A stretch of DNA of 64,000 bases from Polynucleobacter sp. AP-Kolm-20A-A1 (lineage in GTDB: Bacteria > Pseudomonadota > Gammaproteobacteria > Burkholderiales > Burkholderiaceae): assembly GCF_018688315.1 (NCBI RefSeq), contig NZ_CP061315.1, forward strand, positions 1,798,001-1,862,000, in the 5' to 3' direction. The notes under the pieces were generated by a model that worked only from the letters and a program-made list of their open reading frames with translations, was not told the DNA's origin and ran no database searches. A program made the position numbers and the translations under genes. This document shows positions 45,126 to 54,845 of this stretch, one piece after another; position 1 is the stretch's first letter, and each line of letters starts with the position of its first letter.

Positions 45126-46457
45126 TTATTCCTGTGGCTTAGGGTCAGGTGAATTTGCAGGGAGCACCTTGTTATTAATGATCAATGGTGTGCCATTTTT
45201 GAGCTTCAACTGACCACTAGTAACAACCGTAGCGCCTTCATCAACCCCTTTAAGAATTGCAACCTGATCACCGCGAGTCGTGCCAGTTGTGACAAACACC
45301 TGTTGCGCCTCATAGGCAGGCTTACCTTGCTTATCTTTCTTACCAGTCGGTTTGGCGATAAACACTGTAGACCCGTAAGGGTTATAAGTTACAGCCGTTT
45401 GTGGCAAGGTCAATAACTGCACTTGATCGCCCACTTTAATGTTCACATTGGCGAACATACCTGGCAGAATTTTCTTATCGGGATTAGCGATTTGCGCCTC
45501 AACCTGAATATTTCGAGTGTTGGTATCCACCCTTGGACTTACTGCAGTGATCTTGCCAGTGAAGCTCGCATCTTTGAATGCATCAGTGGTCACCACGACT
45601 TCTTGCCCGACCTGAATTTGTTCAGCATTGTTTTGCGGCAAATTAAAGTCAACAAAAATAGGATCCAAAGTTTGGAGGGTTAACAGCTTATCGCCTGGAT
45701 TAACGTACTGACCAGGGTTAATGGCCACAATACCGATGCGACCAGTAAATGGCGCTTTCAGATTTTTCTTGGCAACGAGTGCTGTTTGTTGCTCTACCTG
45801 GGCTTGCTTAGATTTAGCATCGGCTGCGCTGGTATCAAACACGTTCTTACTAATAGCCTGAATAGCCAGCTGTTGTCTATCACGCTCATTAATCACCTTA
45901 GCCAAATCAGCCAAGGCCTTTAAAGAGTTCAGTTGTGCAACATCAGAAGCATCGTTTAATTTAATGAGCAATTCACCTTCTTTAACGTCTTGGCCTGATT
46001 TCACTGGCACGGTTTGTACCAAACCGCCAATCTCAGTGCTGAGTTCTACACCCCTAAATGCACGAACGTTACCTACGCTAGTAAGTTTTGGCTGCCATTC
46101 AGAAGTAGCAATCACCATTGTGGAAACAGTCGCAGGCGGCAGACCCATTCCAGAGATGAAATGCTTAATCATAAAAGTCTTGAGTTGATTAAAAGTAAAA
46201 ATCAATCCAAGCAATAAGAAAACACCGCACAACATAATAGTCATACGACGTTGCAATGGCTCCATCGCCATAAGCTTTGCGTAAGCCTTGGTATTGCGCC
46301 ACTTCGCGCCCATACGCGCATAGAAGGCCTTAGCCTTTTCCCAAAGCGCAATCGCTTTCTCACGCAATTTCCACTCAATTGCTTTGCGTTGAGTCCATGC
46401 CCACAGGGCAAGAACAGCAGCAATCAGCTTGCTCTTAATTGTTTCCAGAAGTTTCAT
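45126..46457 (-). CDS. RND efflux periplasmic adaptor (membrane fusion protein)
   Basis: A 443-residue adaptor linking permease and outer-membrane channel. The lipoyl halves are TEIGGLVQTVPVKSGQDVKEG and LKAPFTGRIGIVAINPGQYV (shown in part); a coiled-coil hairpin lies between them. The N-terminus is unusual: about 65 basic, amphipathic residues (IKSKLIAAVLALWAW, KLREKAIALWEKAKAFYARMG) precede the normal anchor beginning near MEPLQRRMTIML. It starts 23 nt inside the outer-membrane factor gene. An alternative start near residue 65 would give the usual length. Confidence 0.9.
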   Translation of the reverse strand: MKLLETIKSKLIAAVLALWAWTQRKAIEWKLREKAIALWEKAKAFYARMGAKWRNTKAYAKLMAMEPLQRRMTIMLCGVFLLLGLIFTFNQLKTFMIKHFISGMGLPPATVSTMVIATSEWQPKLTSVGNVRAFRGVELSTEIGGLVQTVPVKSGQDVKEGELLIKLNDASDVAQLNSLKALADLAKVINERDRQQLAIQAISKNVFDTSAADAKSKQAQVEQQTALVAKKNLKAPFTGRIGIVAINPGQYVNPGDKLLTLQTLDPIFVDFNLPQNNAEQIQVGQEVVVTTDAFKDASFTGKITAVSPRVDTNTRNIQVEAQIANPDKKILPGMFANVNIKVGDQVQLLTLPQTAVTYNPYGSTVFIAKPTGKKDKQGKPAYEAQQVFVTTGTTRGDQVAILKGVDEGATVVTSGQLKLKNGTPLIINNKVLPANSPDPKPQE

Positions 46458-47976
46458 TTTGATCTTTGTTCGCTATGTCTTTTGGTTTAAATGCGGGGCC
46501 TTCGCGATTCCACCAGCCACCACCTAATGCTGCAAATAAAGCTGCGGTATCAGAGAACCGTGTTGCTTGCGCAGAAACGGATTTGACCTTCGCAAGTTGA
46601 TATTGATTTTGGTAATACAAAACTGCTAAATAACTTGCTGTGCCCAGCTTGTATTGCTGTTGTACCAAGTCCAATGTTTCGTAGGCATAGCGCTCTGCGT
46701 CCGATGCGGACTTTAATGCTTGAGCTCCCGTCTCCAAAGCACGTAACGCATCCGCAACTTCCTGAAATGCTTTCAATACTGTTGCTTGATATTGAAACGC
46801 CGCTTGTTCATAGTTGGCGATTGCGCCACGACGCTGAGCCAATAACTGTCCGCCCTGGAATAAAGGCTGCAAGATGCCGCCGCCCAAAGTCCATAAAGCA
46901 GAATTTGGCCCAAACAAGGAGCTCGATGTCAGCGCTGCAGCTCCAGCAGAACCGGTGATCGTAAATTGCGGCAGTAAATTGGCTGTTGCCACGCCTACAA
47001 ACGCATTCTGAGCTTTTAATTGGGCCTCTGCAGCACGTACATCAGGGCGCTGACGTACCAGGCTCGATGGCACTGAAAGTGGTAATTTTGCTGGCAGATG
47101 CAAAGTGCTTAAATCAAATTTCGCAATATCAGCACTGCTTGGTAATTCGCCAATGAGCACTGCTAATTGATTGCGGGCGAACGCTAAATTTCTCTCATAG
47201 TTAAATAAATCAACTTGTGAGTTAGATACCAATGTTCTTTGTGATGTGACGTCCACTCTTGAGACGGTACCAATAACCAACTGCTTCTCAGTCACCTCAG
47301 CAAGATTAGTTTGCGCCTTCAGAATTTCTTCTGTTGCTTGCATCTGCGCACGCAGCGCCGCTTCTCGCACTGCGCTTGTAACAATGTTTGCTGTTAGTGA
47401 AAGGTAAGCGCCCTCTAGTTGAAACTGAGCAATCTCAGCCTGCGCTCTAGCGCCCTCTACAGCACGCCGCGCGCCACCAAAGACATCAAGCTTATAGCTG
47501 ACATTGACTGAGGTGTTGTATAGGTTGTAAGTATCGCTTCCGTAGTTCATGCCATAGACTGCAGAAGGCTGCTTCTGTCTTAATGCGCTTGCGCCCAGAC
47601 CAATTGCCGGAAAGTATTGACCGCCAATTTGTGCATTGACGTTTTCTTGGGCTGCACGCAATGCTGCATCTGCTGCGCCTAAATTTGGATTTTGCTGAAG
47701 CGCTTTTTTAATCAACGCATCAAGCTCTGGAGACTTATAAAGCTCCCACCACTGCGCCTCTATGTCGGCACCTTCAACGAACTCTTGATCGGATCCGCCA
47801 GGTACACCTTCAGCAGTGGCTAATTTTTTGGAGAGAGTTGTCTCTGTATAAGAGGAGGTATTGGGTGCGTCTGGCTGCTTAAAGTCTGGGCCAACTGCGC
47901 AAGCAGATAACGCGCCTACACAAACGAGCGCAAGTAAATGCAAGCGGGAGACTAGGGGTGCTTTCGACAGAAACAT
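46435..47976 (-). CDS. RND outer-membrane factor, NodT family lipoprotein
   Basis: TolC-like outer-membrane channel of 513 residues. Lipobox LSAC with Cys26, then AVGPDFKQPD, the standard NodT start; two OEP repeats with RPDVRAAEAQL. First gene of the efflux operon. I use the ATG at 47976; AGAGGA lies about 15 nt upstream and an in-frame TTG at 47988 is closer to it, so the start is uncertain. The end overlaps the adaptor start. Confidence 0.92.
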   Translation of the reverse strand: MFLSKAPLVSRLHLLALVCVGALSACAVGPDFKQPDAPNTSSYTETTLSKKLATAEGVPGGSDQEFVEGADIEAQWWELYKSPELDALIKKALQQNPNLGAADAALRAAQENVNAQIGGQYFPAIGLGASALRQKQPSAVYGMNYGSDTYNLYNTSVNVSYKLDVFGGARRAVEGARAQAEIAQFQLEGAYLSLTANIVTSAVREAALRAQMQATEEILKAQTNLAEVTEKQLVIGTVSRVDVTSQRTLVSNSQVDLFNYERNLAFARNQLAVLIGELPSSADIAKFDLSTLHLPAKLPLSVPSSLVRQRPDVRAAEAQLKAQNAFVGVATANLLPQFTITGSAGAAALTSSSLFGPNSALWTLGGGILQPLFQGGQLLAQRRGAIANYEQAAFQYQATVLKAFQEVADALRALETGAQALKSASDAERYAYETLDLVQQQYKLGTASYLAVLYYQNQYQLAKVKSVSAQATRFSDTAALFAALGGGWWNREGPAFKPKDIANKDQNETSGNN

Positions 47977-48027
47977 GAATTGCGACAAATATCCTCTTTT
48001 ACAAGAGTTATTTGAACACAAAAATGC

Positions 48028-48053
48028 AATCAGGGCCTCGTAAAGCCCTGATT
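48028..48053 (-). terminator. Rho-independent terminator of glmU-glmS
   Basis: AATCAGGGC and GCCCTGATT form a 9-bp stem with an 8-nt loop; on the minus strand GCATTTTTGTG follows. It lies 56 nt after the glmS stop and before the efflux operon. Confidence 0.7.
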
Positions 48054-48108
48054 TATCTACCTAAATTTGTTCACAGCTTGAAGCAAAAGTCAAACAAGAT
48101 CAAAAAAA

Positions 48109-49941
48109 TTATTCAACCGTTACGCTCTTAGCTAAGTTTCTTGGCTTATCAACATCAGTCCCGCGAGCACAGGCTGTGTGATACGCCAGAAGCTGTAGTG
48201 GCACTACGTGAAGAATAGGTGAGAGATTGCCGTAGTGCTCAGGCAATCGAATGACGTTGATGCCGTCACTGTTCACAATCTCAGTATCGTGATCAGCAAA
48301 CACATAAAGCTTTCCGCCGCGCGCCTTAACTTCTTGCATATTCGATTTGAGCTTTTCAAGGAGCTCATCTTTTGGAGCAACCGTCACCACTGGCATTTTG
48401 TCTGTCACCAGAGCCAATGGGCCATGCTTTAACTCACCAGCTGGATAGGCTTCAGCATGGATATAAGAAATTTCTTTTAATTTGAGTGCGCCCTCAAGTG
48501 CAATTGGGTAATGCATTCCGCGCCCCAAAAAGAGCGCATTCTCACATTTAGCAAAGGCATCACTCCAAGCAATGATTTGCGGCTCAAGTGCCAGTACTGC
48601 ATGTAGCGCTTTTGGCAAATGGCGCAATTCACGAAGTAGTGATTTTTCTTTCTCAGCAGAAATCTTGCCTGCGCGCTTCGCAATAGAAACCGCTAAAAGA
48701 TAAAGTGCTAGGAGTTGAGTTGTAAATGCCTTGGTTGAAGCAACGCCGATCTCAGTCCCAGCCTTTGTCAAGAAATGCCAATTCGTTTCACGAACCATGG
48801 CGCTGCTAGCCACATTGCAAATGGCTAAGGTGTATTGATGCCCCAAGTCCTTGGCGTGTCGTAATGCTGCCAATGTATCTGCAGTCTCGCCAGATTGAGA
48901 AACCACAACAATTAATGTTTTAGGATTTGGCACCGTGGCGCGATAGCGATACTCGCTAGCAATCTCGACTTGCGTTGGAATGCCTGCAATATCTTCCAGC
49001 CAATATTTAGCAACACATGCAGAGTAGTAACTTGTTCCGCAAGCCAAAATTAATATTTGATCGAAAGCTTTCCAGTCATCTGGGTTCGCGCCGAATAGCT
49101 CTGGCCCAAATGTAGCGATATTTGCAAGAGTGTCGCCAATTGCACGTGGCTGCTCAAAGATTTCTTTTTGCATGTAGTGCTGATAAGGGCCCAGATCAAC
49201 GGAATCAGCCTGCGCTGGCATTGGCTTGAGCTCTCTTTGAGCAGTCTTACCAGCTTGATCAATTACTACAACGCTATCTGCCTTCAAGACCGCAACATCG
49301 CCCTCTTCCAAATACATCATGGAATGCGCGCGCCCAGCCAAAGCTAAGGCATCAGATGCCAAGAAGTTTTCTTTTTCACCAAGCGCAACTACCAGGGGCG
49401 AACCAACGCGGGCACCCACCAAAGTGGTTGGGTTGTCTTGCGCAATCACGCCAATAGCATAGGCACCAAGCAATCTAGGCAATACCGCTTTTACCGATTG
49501 GGCAATATCTTTTTGTCCGCCAGCAACGTATTGCTGATGAATTAAATGCGCAATGACTTCTGTGTCTGTCTCGGATGTAAATACATATCCGGCAGCTTTT
49601 AATTCAGTACGTAGCGCTTCATAGTTTTCAATAATGCCGTTATGCACCACTGCAATCAAACCATTTGAAATATGAGGGTGGGCATTTTGTGTATCAGGCT
49701 TACCGTGGGTTGCCCAACGCGTATGGGCAATGCCTAAAGTCCCATGAAAATCTTTGCCCTGCTCAGCAAGCTCAGAAACTCGAGCAGTAGTGCGCGCTCT
49801 TTCAATTGGGTGCTTTACATCGTCGCCGTTAATAACCGCAAAACCGCAAGAGTCATAGCCACGGTACTCCAAGCGACGCAAGCCCTCAACCAAGGCATCT
49901 ACGATGTTCTTATGGGAGGCCGCGCCAACAATACCGCACAT
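48109..49941 (-). CDS. glmS: Glutamine-fructose-6-phosphate aminotransferase
   Basis: Makes glucosamine-6-phosphate, the first step to UDP-GlcNAc for peptidoglycan and LPS. 610 residues: N-terminal glutaminase with Cys2 nucleophile (MCGIVGAAS) and two SIS isomerase domains ([22 protein letters not shown]). The C-terminal [13 protein letters not shown] is the family end. No glmS ribozyme is possible here: the leader is the end of glmU, whose stop overlaps its ATG by 1 nt (TAATG), so it depends on translational coupling. Confidence 0.98.
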   Translation of the reverse strand: MCGIVGAASHKNIVDALVEGLRRLEYRGYDSCGFAVINGDDVKHPIERARTTARVSELAEQGKDFHGTLGIAHTRWATHGKPDTQNAHPHISNGLIAVVHNGIIENYEALRTELKAAGYVFTSETDTEVIAHLIHQQYVAGGQKDIAQSVKAVLPRLLGAYAIGVIAQDNPTTLVGARVGSPLVVALGEKENFLASDALALAGRAHSMMYLEEGDVAVLKADSVVVIDQAGKTAQRELKPMPAQADSVDLGPYQHYMQKEIFEQPRAIGDTLANIATFGPELFGANPDDWKAFDQILILACGTSYYSACVAKYWLEDIAGIPTQVEIASEYRYRATVPNPKTLIVVVSQSGETADTLAALRHAKDLGHQYTLAICNVASSAMVRETNWHFLTKAGTEIGVASTKAFTTQLLALYLLAVSIAKRAGKISAEKEKSLLRELRHLPKALHAVLALEPQIIAWSDAFAKCENALFLGRGMHYPIALEGALKLKEISYIHAEAYPAGELKHGPLALVTDKMPVVTVAPKDELLEKLKSNMQEVKARGGKLYVFADHDTEIVNSDGINVIRLPEHYGNLSPILHVVPLQLLAYHTACARGTDVDKPRNLAKSVTVE

Positions 49942-51464
49942 TATTTTTTACCCTTTGCAGTTTTCATAACCGTCTTTTTAACCACTTTCTTCACAGCTTT
50001 CTTTGCTGTCTTTTTGGCTACTACTTTTTTTGCTACCGGTTTTTTTGTGGGTAATTTTTTCTCTTGCTTTACAGGGCGCTGCCACTGCAAAGAAATTTGT
50101 TTTGCTCTAGATACGGTTAGTTGATTTGCTGGGGCATCTTTGGTGAGCGTTGTGCCTGCACCCAATGTAGCGCCGCGGCCTACTCTGACCGGCGCAACTA
50201 ACTGTGTATCCGAACCAATGAATACGTCATCTTCAATAATGGTTTGATGTTTATTGACGCCATCATAATTACAGGTAATCGTACCAGCGCCAATATTGAC
50301 TCTTGAACCAACAATCGAGTCACCAACATAAGCCAAATGATTCGCTTTGCTATTGGCAGCAATTTTGCTGTTCTTTACTTCTACGAAATTACCAATATGT
50401 ACATCGTTTGATAAGTCCGCACCTGGACGTAAACGAGCATAAGGACCAATCAATGATTGATTGCCTACTTTTGCGCCGTCTACATGGCTATACGCATGAA
50501 TGGATACACCTTTACCAATAACGCTATTGCGAATCACGCAATAAGGTCCAATCTTTGTGCCAGCGCCTAAAGTGACACAGCCCTCAAATACACAACCAAC
50601 ATCAATCGATACATCGGTGCCACACTCTAAAGTGCCGCGCACATCAATGCGTGCTGGATCCGCAAGCGAAACTCCTGCATCCATTAATTGATTGGCAATA
50701 TTGAGTTGATGTACGCGCTCTAGTGCAGCCAGTTGATCGCGACTATTGACGCCAACAGTTTCAAACTCATCATCGGCTTGTGTTGTACGAATCGGCACGC
50801 CATCTTTCACTGCCATGGCGATTACATCAGTTAAGTAATACTCGCCCTGAGCATTACTAGAGCGTAAAGCCTTTAACCACTTCTTTAGGGAGCTCGTTGG
50901 CAACACCATGATGCCGGTATTAATTTCTTGAATTAATTTTTGCGCTGCTGTGGCGTCTTTTTCTTCAACTATCTCTTTTACCGAACCATCAGCATCGCGC
51001 ACAATACGACCGTATCCAGTTGGATTGCTTAGGTTCTGTGTCAGCAAAGCCAATGCGCAATCTTGCCCTCTTACACCATCGGCTAATTTTGCTAATTTAC
51101 TAAGCGTCTTTTTGGTTGTCAGGGGAACGTCGCCATACAAAACCAATGTCGGCTCTTGTACATCTAACTTAGGCAATGCTTGCAAGAGTGCGTGACCCGT
51201 ACCCTTTTGCTCGGCTTGTAGTGCAGTTACTACTTTGCTAAAGCCCGCATCTTCTTTGCTTGTGTTTACTAAGAATGTTTTAACGTCGGCAGCCCCATGA
51301 CCCACTACAACAACAGGACCAGTTTTAGCTTGCTTGCCCTGTAATGAAAGGGCAGTAGTCAGCACATGTTGCAGGAGAGGTTTTCCTGCCAGAGTTTGCA
51401 GGACCTTGGGCAAAGCGGATTTCATCCGCTTTCCTTGCCCAGCAGCCAATATGACGATATTCAT
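49941..51464 (-). CDS. glmU: Bifunctional GlcNAc-1-P uridylyltransferase / glucosamine-1-P acetyltransferase with Lys-rich tail
   Basis: Two last steps to UDP-GlcNAc. The N-terminal nucleotidyltransferase has [18 protein letters not shown]; the C-terminal left-handed beta-helix has hexapeptide repeats and the acetyltransferase region [20 protein letters not shown]. Normal length is about 455; this one is 507 because of an extra C-terminal tail from about residue 464, with 19 Lys in 44 residues in AKK/VKK-type repeats, resembling histone H1-like tails. Overlaps ttcA by 4 nt and glmS by 1 nt. Confidence 0.97.
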   Translation of the reverse strand: MNIVILAAGQGKRMKSALPKVLQTLAGKPLLQHVLTTALSLQGKQAKTGPVVVVGHGAADVKTFLVNTSKEDAGFSKVVTALQAEQKGTGHALLQALPKLDVQEPTLVLYGDVPLTTKKTLSKLAKLADGVRGQDCALALLTQNLSNPTGYGRIVRDADGSVKEIVEEKDATAAQKLIQEINTGIMVLPTSSLKKWLKALRSSNAQGEYYLTDVIAMAVKDGVPIRTTQADDEFETVGVNSRDQLAALERVHQLNIANQLMDAGVSLADPARIDVRGTLECGTDVSIDVGCVFEGCVTLGAGTKIGPYCVIRNSVIGKGVSIHAYSHVDGAKVGNQSLIGPYARLRPGADLSNDVHIGNFVEVKNSKIAANSKANHLAYVGDSIVGSRVNIGAGTITCNYDGVNKHQTIIEDDVFIGSDTQLVAPVRVGRGATLGAGTTLTKDAPANQLTVSRAKQISLQWQRPVKQEKKLPTKKPVAKKVVAKKTAKKAVKKVVKKTVMKTAKGKK

Positions 51465-52369
51465 AAAGGGGGATTATAAGTCCCCTGAATCATGGTTCCG
51501 CAGGCCAATTCATCCAAATCAGCCTCATCAATTGCCCTATCACCCGCTGATCTAGCGGCAATACCCGATAGCTCAGTCGAAATCTCTAGGTTTTTGAAAT
51601 CAAAAGCTTCACCATCCATCAAATGGGATGGAACGATATGGTGCATTGAGCGGAATAAGTTTTCCACTCGGCCCGGATGCTTCTTTTCCCACTCGCGCAG
51701 CATTTCTTTCATGACCTGGCGCTGTAAATTGGGCTGACTGCCACACAAATCACATGGAATGATCGGGAAATTCATATCTGTCGCATAACGTTCAAGCAGC
51801 TTTTCGGGCACATAAGCCAAAGGACGAATCACAATGTGTTTGCCGTCATCAGAACGCAACTTTGGTGGCATTCCTTTAAGTTTGCCCGCATAGAACATGT
51901 TGAGCATCAAGGTTTCTAGGATGTCATCGCGATGATGCCCTAGAGCAATTTTCGTTGCGCCCAACTCATCTGCCACGCGATACAAAATGCCGCGACGTAA
52001 ACGTGAGCACAATCCGCAGGTAGTTTTACCTTCAGGAATAACGCGCTTCACAATACTGTAGGTATCTTGCTCTTCAATGTGATACTGAACGCCCAAGCCC
52101 TTTAAATAATTAGGCAAAATTTCAGCAGGGAAATTAGGTTGCTTTTGATCTAAGTTGACAGCCACGATTTCAAAGTTAATCGGCGCACGCTCACGTAACT
52201 TCAACAGAATATCGAGCATGGCATAACTGTCTTTTCCGCCAGATACACAGACCATGACTTTGTCGCCATCCTCAATCATGCCAAAATCACCAATAGCTTG
52301 ACCTACCAAGCGACAGAGTTTTTTCTCTAACTTGTTTTCTTCGAAGACAACTTTACGAATATCGCCCAT
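51461..52369 (-). CDS. ttcA: tRNA 2-thiocytidine biosynthesis protein TtcA
   Basis: Thiolates cytidine 32 in tRNA using ATP and an Fe-S cluster. 302 residues. The PP-loop is [14 protein letters not shown]. Cluster cysteines lie in [10 protein letters not shown] and CDLCGSQPN. The [14 protein letters not shown] region is typical. It follows folB by 26 nt and overlaps glmU by 4 nt. Confidence 0.96.
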   Translation of the reverse strand: MGDIRKVVFEENKLEKKLCRLVGQAIGDFGMIEDGDKVMVCVSGGKDSYAMLDILLKLRERAPINFEIVAVNLDQKQPNFPAEILPNYLKGLGVQYHIEEQDTYSIVKRVIPEGKTTCGLCSRLRRGILYRVADELGATKIALGHHRDDILETLMLNMFYAGKLKGMPPKLRSDDGKHIVIRPLAYVPEKLLERYATDMNFPIIPCDLCGSQPNLQRQVMKEMLREWEKKHPGRVENLFRSMHHIVPSHLMDGEAFDFKNLEISTELSGIAARSAGDRAIDEADLDELACGTMIQGTYNPPL

Positions 52370-52395
52370 AAGCGTTCTTTTCTAAATTCTTTAAC

Positions 52396-52791
52396 TCAAG
52401 ATGTCTTAATACGAAACACTTCGACGCCCACTGAGTGGCAATCTGGATACACGTCAGGCTTGGCTGTGCTGACGCGTGCAGCTAAGACTTTAGGGTGCAG
52501 CAGCATAGCTGTCACGATGTCGTCGCAAAAGGTTTCCTGCAAATGGATATGGCCCTGAGAGGCTCTAGCCTTAATGGTCTCGCGCATGAAGTCGTAATCC
52601 ACCACCTCATCCAATTGATCTTGAGTTGGCGTATTCATCGCCAGTGGAATATAGAGATCGACATTTAAGATAACGCGTTGTTCCGCTTTTTTCTCAAAGT
52701 CATGAACACCAATGTTGATATAGATTTCATAGTCGCGCAAAAATAAGCGGCGGCAATCAACAAGGGCGGGATGAGAAAGAATAGCGTGCAT
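52396..52791 (-). CDS. folB: Dihydroneopterin aldolase
   Basis: Folate-pathway enzyme cleaving 7,8-dihydroneopterin. 131 residues, tunnel fold. NIGVHDFEKKAEQRVILNVD contains the conserved Glu of the family; VDYDFMRETI and the later ARVSTAKPDVYPDCHSVGVE carry the Lys/Pro motif. It lies between a FolM-like SDR (23 nt upstream) and ttcA. Confidence 0.94.
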   Translation of the reverse strand: MHAILSHPALVDCRRLFLRDYEIYINIGVHDFEKKAEQRVILNVDLYIPLAMNTPTQDQLDEVVDYDFMRETIKARASQGHIHLQETFCDDIVTAMLLHPKVLAARVSTAKPDVYPDCHSVGVEVFRIKTS

Positions 52792-52814
52792 GAATATTTA
52801 CTTTTTTAAAATAC

Positions 52815-53624
52815 TTAATGGGTTTTGAACATCACATCGCGTGATGATGGCAGCAGGTGCTGCCCGCCATCGACATATAAAGTTGTTCCAGTAATCGCGC
52901 CCGAGTCAGCCAGAAATACAGCCGCTTTTGCTATGTCTGCAGGGGTAGAAGATTTTCCCAATGGCGTCATTTGATGCGCTTTAGAAAAACCATCGCGCGT
53001 TTGATCTCCGGATGGCAGAGAGATTCCTGGAGCCAATCCAACTACTCGCAAATGCGGCGCAAAATCCATTGCTAATAATTCAACAGAGGAAAGTAGTGCG
53101 GCCTTAGATAAGGTGTAAGACAAATAATCTGGATTGAGGTTGATCAGCTTTTGATCAAGCAATTGAATTACCGCCGGAATGATTTCCAGCTTATTTGTTT
53201 TATTTTTCTGATATTCAAACATCAGCTGAGATAACAAAATTGGCGCCGTCAAATTCACCTGCATATGATCTTGCAAGCTTTTCCCTGTTAAAGGGGTTTT
53301 TGAGTTGGCGCGATCGTATTCAAAGATAGATGCGCTATTTACTAAACAGGCCAAGTTTGGGAAAGCCTTGCTCGCAGCCAAGAAAAGATCTTTGGTCGAT
53401 GCCTCATTGGCCAAATCTGCCTGAAAAGCCTGAGCCTTGACACCTAAATCCTGAATTTCCTGGACTGTTTGGGCGGCCTCTTGCTCTGAGCGCCCATAAT
53501 GAACGGCAATATCCCAGCCCTGACGGGCAAACTGCAAAGCAATTTCACGACCAAGGCGCTTGGCGGCGCCAGTCACTAAAACTGCCTTTTTTTGCTGGGA
53601 TGGTGATGTTGAACTAGGGTTCAA
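52815..53624 (-). CDS. SDR family oxidoreductase, FolM/pteridine reductase-like
   Basis: A 269-residue SDR with cofactor loop VTGAAKRLGREIALQF and catalytic Tyr/Lys in YLSYTLSKAALL. The Arg after the glycine loop (AKRLGREIA) and the adjacent folB fit a dihydromonapterin/pteridine reductase rather than a generic SDR. The start is TTG at 53624: no ATG or GTG lies before the Rossmann strand, and AGAG sits at Shine-Dalgarno distance. Divergent from midA with 25 nt between starts. Confidence 0.85.
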   Translation of the reverse strand: MNPSSTSPSQQKKAVLVTGAAKRLGREIALQFARQGWDIAVHYGRSEQEAAQTVQEIQDLGVKAQAFQADLANEASTKDLFLAASKAFPNLACLVNSASIFEYDRANSKTPLTGKSLQDHMQVNLTAPILLSQLMFEYQKNKTNKLEIIPAVIQLLDQKLINLNPDYLSYTLSKAALLSSVELLAMDFAPHLRVVGLAPGISLPSGDQTRDGFSKAHQMTPLGKSSTPADIAKAAVFLADSGAITGTTLYVDGGQHLLPSSRDVMFKTH

Positions 53625-53649
53625 TTAAATTCTCTTAGACTAGCGAGCT

Positions 53650-54837
53650 ATGGATATTACCTTGACCAGCCTTGAAACGGAGCATAGTGCGCTTCTAAAG
53701 GCCAAAATAGCCTCTCAGATCGCCTCACAGGCCGGCTGGCTGCCCTTTTCTCGCTATATGGAGATGGCCCTCTACGAGCCCGGGATGGGCTATTACAGCG
53801 CCGGAGCCCACAAACTAGGAGCTGGTGGCGATTTCACCACCGCCCCTGAATTAAGCCCCCTCTTTGGAGCGGCTATTTGCTCAACGCTCTTGCCGGTTCT
53901 TGAGGGCCTAAAGGAAAAAGGACTTCCGACACAAATTCTGGAGTTTGGTGCCGGGACTGGCAAGCTAGCAACATCCATATTGACCCGCTTAAGTGATCTT
54001 GGATTTCAATTAGACCGTTACGACATCATTGAGATTTCGCCAGACTTAGCACAACGTCAGCAAGAAAGAATTGGCGCAACTGTTAAACAACTTAATAGCA
54101 GCACTCAATGTAGCTGGCTTTCTCAGTTGCCAGAAAATTTCAAAGGCGTCATTTTGGCAAACGAAGTGATTGATGCCATTCCTTGTGATGCCATCATTTA
54201 TCAAAATGGATTTTGGTATTGGTATGGCGTTTCTTTTGAGGGCGACAATCTACTTTGGAAGGCAGGCGCTCCGGTTGAGCAAAAATTGCTTCCCGAAAGC
54301 CTTCTCAGCGGAAACTTCTCAGAAGGTTATGTCACCGAACTGCACACCCCAGCAAACGCATGGATGCAACAAGTTGCCAAGCATTTAGAAGTGGGCTTAT
54401 TTCTAACTTTTGATTACGGCTTTCCTGAGAGCGAGTATTACCACCCACAAAGACTTGAAGGCACCTTGATGGCTCACCATCGCCATCATGCAATTCAGGA
54501 CCCGTTTCACCTGCCCGGTCTTTGTGACTTAACAACTCACGTTGAGTGGTCACAAATTGCTCGTAGTGCATTGGCTGAAAATGTAGATGATGTTTATCTC
54601 ACCAACCAGGCCGCATACTTGTTAGATGCGGGCATCGGCGATATCGCCCTGGAGATTGGTGATCCGAGCGATCCAGAGACTTTTCTACCAATCTCAAACT
54701 CCTTGCAAAAGTTATTGTCTGAGGCGGAGATGGGCGAACTCTTTAAGGCATTTGCGTTTTCTAAGAATTTAGAAAGTTTGCTGCCCGGCCATGTGCTTGA
54801 GGATCTGCCAGGTTTACGCGGCAGAAATCGACTATAG
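53650..54837 (+). CDS. SAM-dependent methyltransferase, MidA/NDUFAF7 family
   Basis: A 395-residue methyltransferase. Family motifs: MALYEPGMGYYSAGAHKLG, GGDFTTAPELSPLFG, the SAM loop LEFGAGTGKLA, and ILANEVIDAIPCD. The mitochondrial homologue methylates an arginine of a complex I core subunit during assembly; the bacterial target is less sure. A start-proximal TAGACT 8 nt before the ATG may be its -10. Convergent with cca, 8 nt apart. Confidence 0.92.
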   Translation: MDITLTSLETEHSALLKAKIASQIASQAGWLPFSRYMEMALYEPGMGYYSAGAHKLGAGGDFTTAPELSPLFGAAICSTLLPVLEGLKEKGLPTQILEFGAGTGKLATSILTRLSDLGFQLDRYDIIEISPDLAQRQQERIGATVKQLNSSTQCSWLSQLPENFKGVILANEVIDAIPCDAIIYQNGFWYWYGVSFEGDNLLWKAGAPVEQKLLPESLLSGNFSEGYVTELHTPANAWMQQVAKHLEVGLFLTFDYGFPESEYYHPQRLEGTLMAHHRHHAIQDPFHLPGLCDLTTHVEWSQIARSALAENVDDVYLTNQAAYLLDAGIGDIALEIGDPSDPETFLPISNSLQKLLSEAEMGELFKAFAFSKNLESLLPGHVLEDLPGLRGRNRL

Positions 54838-54845
54838 ATTTTTGC

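Noticed and set aside
49930..49960. glmS ribozyme
   Set aside because: The glmS start overlaps the glmU stop; there is no untranslated leader that could hold the ribozyme, which is a Gram-positive feature.
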